Assembly (NCBI GenBank): GCA_030038035.1
Contig: JASHPP010000039.1
Location: 1-5,366 of the forward strand
Source of the DNA: Trebonia sp.
GTDB lineage: Bacteria > Actinomycetota > Actinomycetes > Streptosporangiales > Streptosporangiaceae
Reading direction: 5' to 3'
Length of the DNA: 5,366 nt
In this document: in pieces, positions 1 through 5,366 of the stretch
Layout of the letters: the number at the start of each line of letters is the position of its first letter
Numbering within the stretch: the stretch's first letter is position 1
Notes under the pieces: generated by a model
Database searches by the model: none
Told to the model about the DNA's origin: nothing
What the model saw: only the letters and a program-made list of their open reading frames with translations
Translations under genes and position numbers: made by a program

Positions 1-935
1 CGGGCGCGGCGCTGCACGAACTCGAAGCCGAACCGGCCTTTCACGCACAGGTGTCCGTGGCCGACGTCGTGCTCGAGCGGTGAGGTGACCTTGACGATCC
101 GGTTGTCCTGGACGTGCAGCTCGAGGTTGCAGCCGACGCCGCAGTACGGGCAGATCGTGGTCGTCACGGTCTGCCTGGACTCATCCCAGGTCCCGGCCTG
201 GCGCATGACGTACTCGCTGGCGGGCATCAGGGCCCCGGTGGGGCAGACGCCGATGCAGTTGCCGCAGTACACGCAGGCCGAGTCGGGCAGGGTCACGTCG
301 AACTCGGTGGAGATGCGGGCGTCGAACCCGCGGCCGGCCACCGCGATCGCGAACGTGTTCTGCGCGTCCGGCCCGCACGCCTCCACGCACTTGTAGCAGA
401 GGATGCAGCGCGAATAGTCGCGGACGTAGCTGTCGTTGTCGTACTTGACCGGCTGCCTGACCGTGCCGGCGGCGCCGCCGTCGGTCGCGTGGTGCTCGCC
501 AGGGCGGGTCGCGTCCCGTTCCCCCGCGGCGTGATCGGCGGCGGGCGGGCCGTACCGGCCCGGATCCACGCCGTAGTTCGACACCCACCTGCGCACGTCG
601 GGGGAGGCCAGCGAGAGGTCGGCGGAGGAGGACAGGAACTCAAGGACCATCTTGCGGCTGGTGCGGACGCGTTCGGAGTCGGTGTGCACGGTCATGCCCT
701 GCTCGGCCTTGCGCGAGCACGCCGGCACGAGCGTCCGCGACCCTTCGACCTCCACCACGCACACCCGGCACACGTTCACCGAGGTGAGGTTCTCCAGATA
801 GCACAGGGTGGGCGTGTCGATGCCCTGCTGGCGGCACGCGTCGAGCAGCGTGGCGCCCTCGGGGACGCGCACCGTCTCCCCGTCGATCGTCACGTCCACC
901 AGCCGCCGGGGGGTGTCCAGGAACACCGCGGTCAT
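1..935 (-). CDS. NuoG/HoxU-like iron-sulfur subunit of formate dehydrogenase, with C-terminal FdhF-type [4Fe-4S] domain (3' end outside window)
   Basis: This is the electron-transfer subunit of an NAD-linked formate dehydrogenase. The 311 visible codons have no stop, and the frame runs off position 1. An N-terminal [2Fe-2S] ferredoxin domain (about 1-80) has C45, C56, C59 and C73. Residues 85-125 correspond to the NuoG region that normally binds a His/Cys3 [4Fe-4S] cluster, but no His or Cys ligands remain. A Gly/Ala/charged linker follows (about 125-162). A two-cluster ferredoxin domain has C177-x2-C-x2-C-x3-C187 and C221-x2-C-x2-C-x3-C231P. Residues 261-300 form the molybdoenzyme-type Fe4S4 domain, with C262, C265, C269 and C297 plus K299 (CVKG), equivalent to the electron-relay Lys of FdhH. 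The ATG at 935 follows GGGGAG (946-941) by 5 bases and lies 18 bases after the upstream stop. In contiguous FdsA-type alpha chains the molybdopterin domain would follow here. Whether this chain ends or continues cannot be seen. Confidence 0.9.
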   Translation of the reverse strand, partial: MTAVFLDTPRRLVDVTIDGETVRVPEGATLLDACRQQGIDTPTLCYLENLTSVNVCRVCVVEVEGSRTLVPACSRKAEQGMTVHTDSERVRTSRKMVLEFLSSSADLSLASPDVRRWVSNYGVDPGRYGPPAADHAAGERDATRPGEHHATDGGAAGTVRQPVKYDNDSYVRDYSRCILCYKCVEACGPDAQNTFAIAVAGRGFDARISTEFDVTLPDSACVYCGNCIGVCPTGALMPASEYVMRQAGTWDESRQTVTTTICPYCGVGCNLELHVQDNRIVKVTSPLEHDVGHGHLCVKGRFGFEFVQRRA

Positions 936-953
936 GTCAGCTCCCCACGCTCG

Positions 954-2822
954 CTATGAAGGCATGCTGTCGATGAGGCCAAGGCGCAGTGCCGACTCTA
1001 CCGCGGAGACCGCGGTCTGGCCGAGACCGCAGATTGAGGCGTCCCTGGTCACCGAGACGATGTCTGTCAGCAGGGCGCGCTCCTGCGCGGCCGAGCCGAA
1101 CGGCGCGCCCCGCGCCATCCGCGCCATCACTTCCTCTAGGCGCACGGTCCCGACCCGGCACGGGACGCACTGCCCGCACGACTCGTCGCGGAAGAACTGG
1201 GTGATCCGCCGCAGCAGGCCGGCGATGTCGATCGTGTCGTCGAGCACGAGGACCACCCCGGACCCCAGCGTCGCCCCGATCGCGCGCAGCGCCTCGAACG
1301 TCAGCGGGGTATCCAGCACGTCTGGGGTGACGAACGAGCCCGCCGCCCCGCCCAGGAGCACGGCCTGCAGCGGCCGCCCGCCGCGGACGCCGCCCGCCGC
1401 GTCGATCACCTGCCGCAGCGTGATCCCGAACTCGTGCTCGTAAAGCCCTGGCCGCTCCACGCACCCGGACAGGCAGAACAGCCGGGTTCCTGTCCAGTTC
1501 GCCGTCCCGATCGAGGCGAACGCGGGCCCGCCGATCCGCAGGATCTCCAGCACCGACAGCAGCGTCTCCACGTTGTTGATCGCGGTCGGCTTGCCGAACA
1601 GGCCTACCTGGGCGGGGAAGGGCGGCTTGTTGCGCGGCTCGGCGCGCTTGCCCTCGATCGAGTTGATCAGCGCGGTTTCCTCGCCCGCGATGTACGCCCC
1701 GGCACCGCGCCTGACGTCGATGTCGAAGCTGAACCCCTCGCCCATCACGTCCGCGCCGAGGAGACCGCGGGCGCGGGCCTGCCCGACCGCGTGCCGCAGC
1801 CGCGCTTCCGCCAGCGGGTACTCGCCGCGGATGTAGATGTAGCCCTGCTCGGCGCCGCAGGCGTACCCCATGATCGTGACGGCCTCGACCAGGGCGTACG
1901 GGTCTTCCTCCATCAGCACCCGGTCCTTGAACGTGCCTGGCTCTGACTCGTCGGCGTTGCAGACGACGTAATGCGGCCGGACCGGGTTGCCGGCCACGCC
2001 CTCCCACTTGGTCGCGGTCGGGAACGCGGCGCCGCCGCGGCCGAGCAGCTTGGCGTCCTTGATCTCGCGCAGCACGCCCTGGGGGCCGACGGCGACCGCG
2101 CGGCGGAGCATCGCGTACCCGCCTGCCGCCCGGTACGACCCGAGCGATGCCGGGTCTACCTGGCCGACGCGGCGAAGCAGCCGCAGCGTTCGGGATGACC
2201 CGTTTCCCAGCTGTGGTACGAGCGGGGAGGGATTTGCAGGCGTCCCGGGGGACAGGGCCTGCCATATCTGGTCCGGGTCCGCGGGCGCCAGCCCGACCCG
2301 CGCCGGGTCCGCGCCCGCGCGCTGGATCAGCGCGGCCGAGCCGCGGTCACACTGGCCAAGGCAGGGGCTGCGCTGCCAGGTGACGCCGGTGCCGTCGAAG
2401 GCGGACCGCTCGCCTTCTGCGCCGAACCGCCGTGTCATCTGCCCGCACAGTTCCTCCGCGCCGGCGACCTGGCAGGCCAGGTCGTCGCAGACGTGGACGA
2501 CCGCGCCAGGGGAGGGGGTGGTGCGGAACAGGGCGTAGAACGAGGCGACGCCGTACGCCTCGGCCGGCGGGACGGTCAGCCGCTCGCAGATGTGGTCGAG
2601 CGCTCCCGGGCTGATCCAGCCGACCCGCTCCTGCACCGCGTGCAGCACGGGAATCAGCAGGTGCCGCCTGGCGCGGGCGGCGTGGCCGCCGAACGCGACG
2701 TGCCCGTCGGCGGCCTGGCGCCGCCCGCCTTCCCAGCCGGTCTCCGGCGGCCCCAGTACCGACGCGATCGCTGCCCGCTCTTCGCCGGTCGCGGGCACCG
2801 CAGCCCCGAGCCGCAGGTCCAC
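954..2822 (-). CDS. NuoE-NuoF fusion: NAD(H)/FMN diaphorase subunit of formate dehydrogenase
   Basis: This 622-residue cytosolic subunit takes electrons from the iron-sulfur chain and reduces NAD+ at FMN. A thioredoxin-like NuoE/FdsG domain (about 50-195) has [2Fe-2S] ligands C112-x4-C117 and C154-x3-C158. A NuoF/FdsB domain (about 210-620) follows, with the FMN-binding GRGGAAFP (261-268), the GAGAYIAGEETAL nucleotide-binding segment (373-385), and the C-terminal [4Fe-4S] motif C549-x2-C552-x2-C555 with C598 in ICGLGQ. NuoE and NuoF are separate in complex I and in FdsGB, but fused in HoxF of NAD-reducing hydrogenases; the hydrogenase assignment is disfavoured because the neighbour is an FdhF-type subunit. 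The GTG start at 2822 directly abuts the TAA of the catalytic gene, and GGAGGTGG (2838-2831) precedes it, suggesting translational coupling. About 45 N-terminal residues precede recognisable NuoE sequence. All expected ligands are present, so it looks functional. Confidence 0.93.
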   Translation of the reverse strand: MDLRLGAAVPATGEERAAIASVLGPPETGWEGGRRQAADGHVAFGGHAARARRHLLIPVLHAVQERVGWISPGALDHICERLTVPPAEAYGVASFYALFRTTPSPGAVVHVCDDLACQVAGAEELCGQMTRRFGAEGERSAFDGTGVTWQRSPCLGQCDRGSAALIQRAGADPARVGLAPADPDQIWQALSPGTPANPSPLVPQLGNGSSRTLRLLRRVGQVDPASLGSYRAAGGYAMLRRAVAVGPQGVLREIKDAKLLGRGGAAFPTATKWEGVAGNPVRPHYVVCNADESEPGTFKDRVLMEEDPYALVEAVTIMGYACGAEQGYIYIRGEYPLAEARLRHAVGQARARGLLGADVMGEGFSFDIDVRRGAGAYIAGEETALINSIEGKRAEPRNKPPFPAQVGLFGKPTAINNVETLLSVLEILRIGGPAFASIGTANWTGTRLFCLSGCVERPGLYEHEFGITLRQVIDAAGGVRGGRPLQAVLLGGAAGSFVTPDVLDTPLTFEALRAIGATLGSGVVLVLDDTIDIAGLLRRITQFFRDESCGQCVPCRVGTVRLEEVMARMARGAPFGSAAQERALLTDIVSVTRDASICGLGQTAVSAVESALRLGLIDSMPS

Positions 2823-4778
2823 TTACCTACCCACCTCCGCGTGCGTGCGTTCTGGGGAGGCATGAGCGCCCCCGCCGTTCGTGTCCAGCTTGTCGATCCT
2901 GATGGCAGTGGCCTTGAACTCGGCGGTGCCTGACTTCGGGTCCCAGACGTCCAGGGTGAGCACGTTGGTCTCGACCTGCTCGGGGAAGTGCAGGGTCATG
3001 AAGGCGAGCCCTTCCCTCAGCTGGGTGTCGATATGGACGGGCGCCACCAGCGACCCGCGGCGCGAGGAGACGATCACCGACTCGCCTTCGGCGAAGCCAA
3101 GCCGGGCCGCGTCCTCTGGCGACAGGTTGAGCGTCTCGGGCCGCCGGATCGGCGTCGCGTACTGCCCGGACTGCACGCCGGTGTTGTAGGAGTCCAGCCG
3201 GCGGCCGGTGGTCAGCCGGATCGGGAACTCGGCGGATAGCTGGTCGATCGGGTCTTCCTGCTCCACCGGCGTGAACGGCGCGGGGTTGCCGCGCTTGGCC
3301 GGGTCCTCCTCCCACAGCCGGGCGTGCAGGAACAGGGTGCCGGGGTGACCGTCGTAGGGGCAGGGCCACTGGATGCCGCCGAGCTCCTCAAGGCGCTGGT
3401 AGCTCATGCCCGCGTGCATGGGCGACAGGGTGCGCAGCTCGTTCCACAGGTCCTCGGCGGTCGGGTGGCCCCAGTCCGTGCCGAGGCGGCGGGCGAGCTC
3501 GCAGATGATCTCAATGTCGTCCCTGACACCTGGCGGCGGCTCGAGCGCCTTGCGGACCCGCTGCACGCGGCGCTCGCTGCTGGTGACCGTGCCTTCTGCC
3601 TCGCACCACGTGGCCGTCGCCGGGAACACGATGTCGGCCGCGAGCGCGGTGTCGGTCAGGAACATGTCCTGCACGACGAGGTGCTCCAGGCCTTCGAGCA
3701 GCTTGCGGGTCCGGCTGGTCTCGGCCTCGGAGCGCACCGGGTTCTCGCCGACGATGTAGCAGGCGGTGAGCTCGCCGTGCTCCATGGCCTCCCACATCTG
3801 CGACAGGTGCATGCCCCGCTTGGGAGGCAGCTTGACCCCGTACGCCTTCTCGAACTTGGCGCGGGCCGCCATGTCGGTTTCGATGTCCTGGAACCCGGTC
3901 AGCTTGTTGGGGATGGCCCCCATGTCGCCGCCGCCCTGCACGTTGTTCTGCCCGCGCAGCGGGACAAGGCCGGAACCGTACCGGCCGACGTGCCCGGTGA
4001 GCAGCGAGAGGTTGATCAGCGCGAACACGTTGTCGGCGGCGTTGTGGTGCTCGGTGATGCCGAGCGTCCAGAGGATCTGCGCCCGGTCGGCGCGGGCGTA
4101 GTCGTGCGCGAGCTGCCTGATCAGGGAGGCTGGCACGCCGCTGTCGTGCTCGGCCCGCTCCAGCGGGTACTGCCGCACGGCTTCGGCGTAGGCGTCGAAC
4201 CCGGTCGTGGCGCGGTCGATGAAGGCCTCGTTGACAAGCCCGGCCGCGATGATCTCGTTGCCGATCGCGTTCGCCAGCGAGATGTCAGAGCCGACGTGGA
4301 TGCCCAGCCATGCGTCCGCCCACTGGGCGGACGAAGTCCGCCGCGGGTCCACCGCGTACATCCGGGCGCCGTTGCGCAGGCCCTTCAGGACATGGTGGAA
4401 GAAGATCGGGTGAGCTTCCCGCGCGTTCGAGCCCCATAGGACCAGGAGGTCGGCGTCTTCCGCCTCCCGGTAGGAGCTGGTGCCGCCACCAGCTCCGAAC
4501 ACTGCCGCCAGACCGACGACACTAGGGGCGTGTCAAGTGCGGTTACAGCTATCGATGTTATTGCTGCCCATCACGGTGCGGACGAATTTCTGCGCCGCGT
4601 AATTCATCTCGTTCGTCGCTTTGGAGCAGCTGAACATTCCGAACGACTTCGTGGCGTCGCGGTCCCTGGCAAGCGCGAACCCCGCGGCCGCGCGATCGAG
4701 GGCTTCGTCCCAGCTCGCCGGGCGCAGTTCCCCGTTTACCCGCACGAGCGGCTCCGTCAGCCGTACCTGCTTGCTCAC
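2823..4778 (-). CDS. fdhF: Selenocysteine-containing formate dehydrogenase catalytic (molybdopterin) subunit, read through an in-frame TGA
   Basis: This subunit oxidises formate to CO2 at a Mo- or W-bis-MGD centre. It is read as one frame of 651 residues with TGA at codon 82. Before the TGA the frame encodes RLTEPLVR, ASWDEAL and ...NNIDSCNRT; after it come HAPSVVGL, GAGGGTSSYREAE and GSNAREAHP (116-124). This is the continuous FdhF family pattern, with the stop exactly at the catalytic Cys/Sec and the catalytic His at 83. R275 in LRGQNNVQGGGDMG matches the conserved active-site Arg of FdhH (R333). Other family motifs are VDPRRT (143-148), YIVGENP (341-347) and VFPATATWCEAEGT (384-397). The C-terminal molybdopterin dinucleotide-binding domain spans about 518-627. 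There is no Tat signal, so it is probably cytosolic. The GTG start is supported by GGAGG 9 bases upstream and an in-frame stop at 4787-4785. Unusually, it lacks the N-terminal Fe4S4 domain, which appears on the subunit encoded at 1-935. A disabling nonsense mutation is possible but unlikely. Confidence 0.9.
4501..4535 (-). promoter_or_regulatory. SECIS-like hairpin directly downstream of the UGA
   Basis: Numbering the U of UGA as 1, nucleotides 15-33 fold as seven pairs: U15-A33, G16-C32, U17.G31, C18-G30, G19-C29, U20.G28 and C21-G27. They close a GGUCU loop at 22-26 (window 4514-4510). From memory, the E. coli fdhF SECIS has the same GGUCU at the same distance from UGA, with loop G23 and U24 and a bulged U17 as SelB contacts; G23, U24 and a U at 17 are all present here. 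Here U17 would be in a U.G wobble rather than a clear bulge. Part of the resemblance is forced by the conserved Val-Gly-Leu protein sequence, so this supports but does not prove Sec insertion. Confidence 0.65.
4533..4535 (-). other. Selenocysteine (UGA) codon at the active site
   Basis: The minus-strand codon TGA lies between ...SCNRT and HAPSVVGL. Formate dehydrogenases of this family have Cys or Sec exactly here, immediately before the conserved His. The frame is open for 81 codons before and 569 codons after, with family motifs on both sides in the same frame, so neither a frameshift nor a gene boundary fits. Decoding needs SelA, SelB, SelD and tRNA-Sec, which are not in this window. Confidence 0.87.
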
Positions 4779-4794
4779 CTCACCTCACCTCCCC
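4776..4794 (-). promoter_or_regulatory. Repetitive Shine-Dalgarno and GTG start of the formate dehydrogenase operon
   Basis: The minus strand reads GGGGAGGTGAGGTGAGGTG, which contains three perfect tandem GAGGT units (4791-4777), the last overlapping the GTG start at 4778-4776. The best anti-16S match, GGAGG at 4792-4788, is 9 bases from the start. Two further GTG triplets in the repeat (4788-4786 and 4783-4781) are out of frame with the gene, so 4778 is the supported start. Confidence 0.7.
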
Positions 4795-4875
4795 TGGAGC
4801 TTCGGCACCTATTTAACTGATCGTACGCGCGGGTTCGGGACCGGTCTATCGCGGTGAATACGGGCATCTGGCCTG

Positions 4876-4891
4876 TTGGCGCGGACGCCAA
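4876..4891 (-). repeat. Perfect 6-bp hairpin with a four-base loop
   Basis: The minus strand reads TTGGCG-TCCG-CGCCAA, an exact inverted repeat with four GC pairs. There is no T run after it on either strand, so a classical terminator is not supported. It lies between the weak terminator-like hairpin and the probable promoter region, and could stabilise an RNA 3' end, add to termination, or be a protein-binding site. The sequence does not decide. Confidence 0.4.
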
Positions 4892-4897
4892 AGCGGG

Positions 4898-4913
4898 AAA
4901 AGGACAGTTGTCC
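4898..4913 (-). terminator. Weak terminator-like hairpin with T run after the lyase gene
   Basis: On the minus strand GGACAACTGTCC is a perfect inverted repeat (5 bp with 2 central bases, or 4 bp with an AACT loop) followed directly by TTTT. It begins 27 bases after the lyase stop codon, a sensible place for termination. The stem and T run are short, so termination would be inefficient and read-through into the formate dehydrogenase genes is possible. Confidence 0.35.
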
Positions 4914-4939
4914 GGGCGCACGACTCCACGCACTACCGC

Positions 4940-5366
4940 TCACTGGCCAGCCCCGGATGCCTGACCGATCAGTCCGCCGAGCTCCCGCCGTACCTCGGCC
5001 GACCCCAGGACCTGATCGACCACCCGGTTCACGTCCATTCCGCCAGGCCAGTCGTCGTCCAGGTGCGGGACGACATCCCGGATCGCACGGTGCAGGAGCT
5101 GCGGCCCTTGCCCCAGGGCGGCCGGAGCCGCCAGGTCCACCGCCTGCGCGGCGGCCACGGCTTCCACGGCGAGGAGCTGGGTCAGCCGGGTGAGGATCGC
5201 CGTCAGCCGCCGGGCCCCGAGCGAGGCGTTGGTCGAGTCGTCCTCGACGGCGTCCGCGCCGTAGCGCGGATCGGCACACACCGGCGCCGACCCGGCACGG
5301 ATCTCGGCGACGAGGGCCTGCGCGGTCTTGGCCAGGGGCGCGAAGCCCGAGCGTTCGGGGCCGTAG
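4940..5366 (-). CDS. Aromatic amino acid ammonia-lyase (HAL/PAL) family protein, C-terminal part (5' end outside window)
   Basis: The last 141 codons of a gene that enters from the right edge and stops with TGA at 4942-4940. The sequence starts YGPERSGFAPLAKTAQALVAEIR and contains VEDDSTNASLGARRL followed by a long helix with LAVEAVAAAQAVDL. This matches the C-terminal helical region of histidine/phenylalanine ammonia-lyase-family enzymes, where (Q/V)ED-x-S/T-x-x-x-x-A-x-R-(K/R)-L and AIE-LL-AAQALD are typical. These MIO-dependent enzymes remove ammonia from His, Phe or Tyr. The MIO-forming Ala-Ser-Gly and the substrate-specificity residues lie outside the window, so the substrate cannot be stated and hutH is not assigned. 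It ends 161 bases before the formate dehydrogenase operon on the same strand; co-transcription is possible but not shown. The family match is by motif recollection only. Confidence 0.75.
   Translation of the reverse strand, partial: YGPERSGFAPLAKTAQALVAEIRAGSAPVCADPRYGADAVEDDSTNASLGARRLTAILTRLTQLLAVEAVAAAQAVDLAAPAALGQGPQLLHRAIRDVVPHLDDDWPGGMDVNRVVDQVLGSAEVRRELGGLIGQASGAGQ

Larger units (their letters stand above)
4779..4939 (-). other. Intergenic leader between the lyase gene and the formate dehydrogenase operon
   Basis: These 161 non-coding bases are more AT-rich than the flanking genes. From the lyase end they hold two small hairpins (4913-4902 and 4891-4876), an 8-base palindrome GACCGGTC (4846-4839), an AT island containing TTAAAT (4816-4811), and the ribosome binding site. 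TTAAAT sits where a -10 element would give a leader of roughly 25 bases, but no convincing -35 is seen, so the promoter position is only suggested. The palindrome is short and could be chance. Confidence 0.45.

Noticed and set aside
114..959. A 281-codon plus-strand open frame over the iron-sulfur subunit
   Set aside because: It is antisense to a frame that contains every expected Cys cluster motif, and its own translation is low-complexity.
937..2265. A 442-codon open frame on the minus strand overlapping the NuoEF gene
   Set aside because: It is in another frame of the same DNA, is Arg/Gly/Pro-rich without domain motifs, and overlaps a gene with complete cofactor-binding motifs.
3324..4439. 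A 371-codon open frame on the plus strand
   Set aside because: It is antisense to the catalytic subunit. Long antisense frames are expected in GC-rich DNA, the translation shows no recognisable motif, and its composition is biased (rich in Ala, Val, Gly, Arg and His).
2823..4502. A stand-alone 559-residue formate dehydrogenase starting at GTG 4502
   Set aside because: This start falls inside the conserved active-site segment (..GLAAVFGAGGG), has no suitable ribosome binding site, and would lack the catalytic Cys/Sec. The same frame continues upstream through the TGA to a well-supported start at 4778.
4533..4778. A separate 81-residue gene or a pseudogene fragment ending at TGA
   Set aside because: It is the in-frame N-terminus of the catalytic subunit and stops precisely at the Sec/Cys position. 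There are no other stops or frameshifts, and a SECIS-like hairpin follows, so a simple nonsense mutation is the less likely explanation.
954..4778. NAD-reducing hydrogenase (HoxFU-type) operon
   Set aside because: The NuoEF fusion and HoxU-like partner resemble hydrogenase diaphorase subunits, but the catalytic neighbour has formate dehydrogenase molybdopterin motifs, and no NiFe hydrogenase L1/L2 cysteine motifs are present.
4839..4846. GACCGGTC palindrome as an operator
   Set aside because: Eight bases of self-complementary GC-rich sequence are common by chance here, and no second copy or extended dyad was seen.
4809..5279. A 156-codon minus-strand open frame crossing the lyase end and the intergenic region
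   Set aside because: It is an Arg/Gly/Pro-rich shadow in a different frame from the lyase C-terminus, with no motif.

Overview
The window looks like actinobacterial DNA. It is very GC-rich by eye, codons mostly end in G or C, GTG starts are common, and genes are tightly packed behind GGAGG-type ribosome binding sites. All real genes lie on the minus strand, so the operon reads from high to low coordinates. No rRNA, tRNA, insertion sequence or CRISPR array was seen.

Layout in reading order: (1) 5366-4940, the C-terminal part of a histidine/phenylalanine ammonia-lyase-family enzyme, cut by the window edge. (2) 4939-4779, a 161-base intergenic stretch with two small hairpins, an AT-rich island and a repetitive Shine-Dalgarno. 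(3) 4778-2823, the catalytic molybdopterin subunit of a formate dehydrogenase. It is interrupted by one in-frame TGA exactly at the catalytic Cys/Sec position, followed by a SECIS-like hairpin. (4) 2822-954, a NuoE-NuoF fusion carrying [2Fe-2S], FMN, NAD and [4Fe-4S] sites. (5) 935 to beyond position 1, a NuoG/HoxU-like iron-sulfur subunit. It ends, as far as visible, with the CPYCGVGC...LCVKG [4Fe-4S] domain that normally forms the N-terminus of a formate dehydrogenase catalytic chain.

Together genes 3-5 encode a soluble NAD-dependent formate dehydrogenase of the FdsABG/Fdh-Hox type. Formate would be oxidised at a Mo/W-bis-MGD-selenocysteine site, electrons would pass through the iron-sulfur chain to FMN, and NAD+ would be reduced. 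The main results are: (a) the catalytic subunit is very probably a selenoprotein of 651 residues with Sec at residue 82, which a standard gene caller would break into an 81-residue fragment and a 559-residue 'truncated' protein; and (b) the usual single FdsA-like alpha chain appears to be divided and permuted. Its cofactor-proximal [4Fe-4S] domain is on a different polypeptide, encoded two genes downstream, and the catalytic subunit starts directly after where that domain would end.
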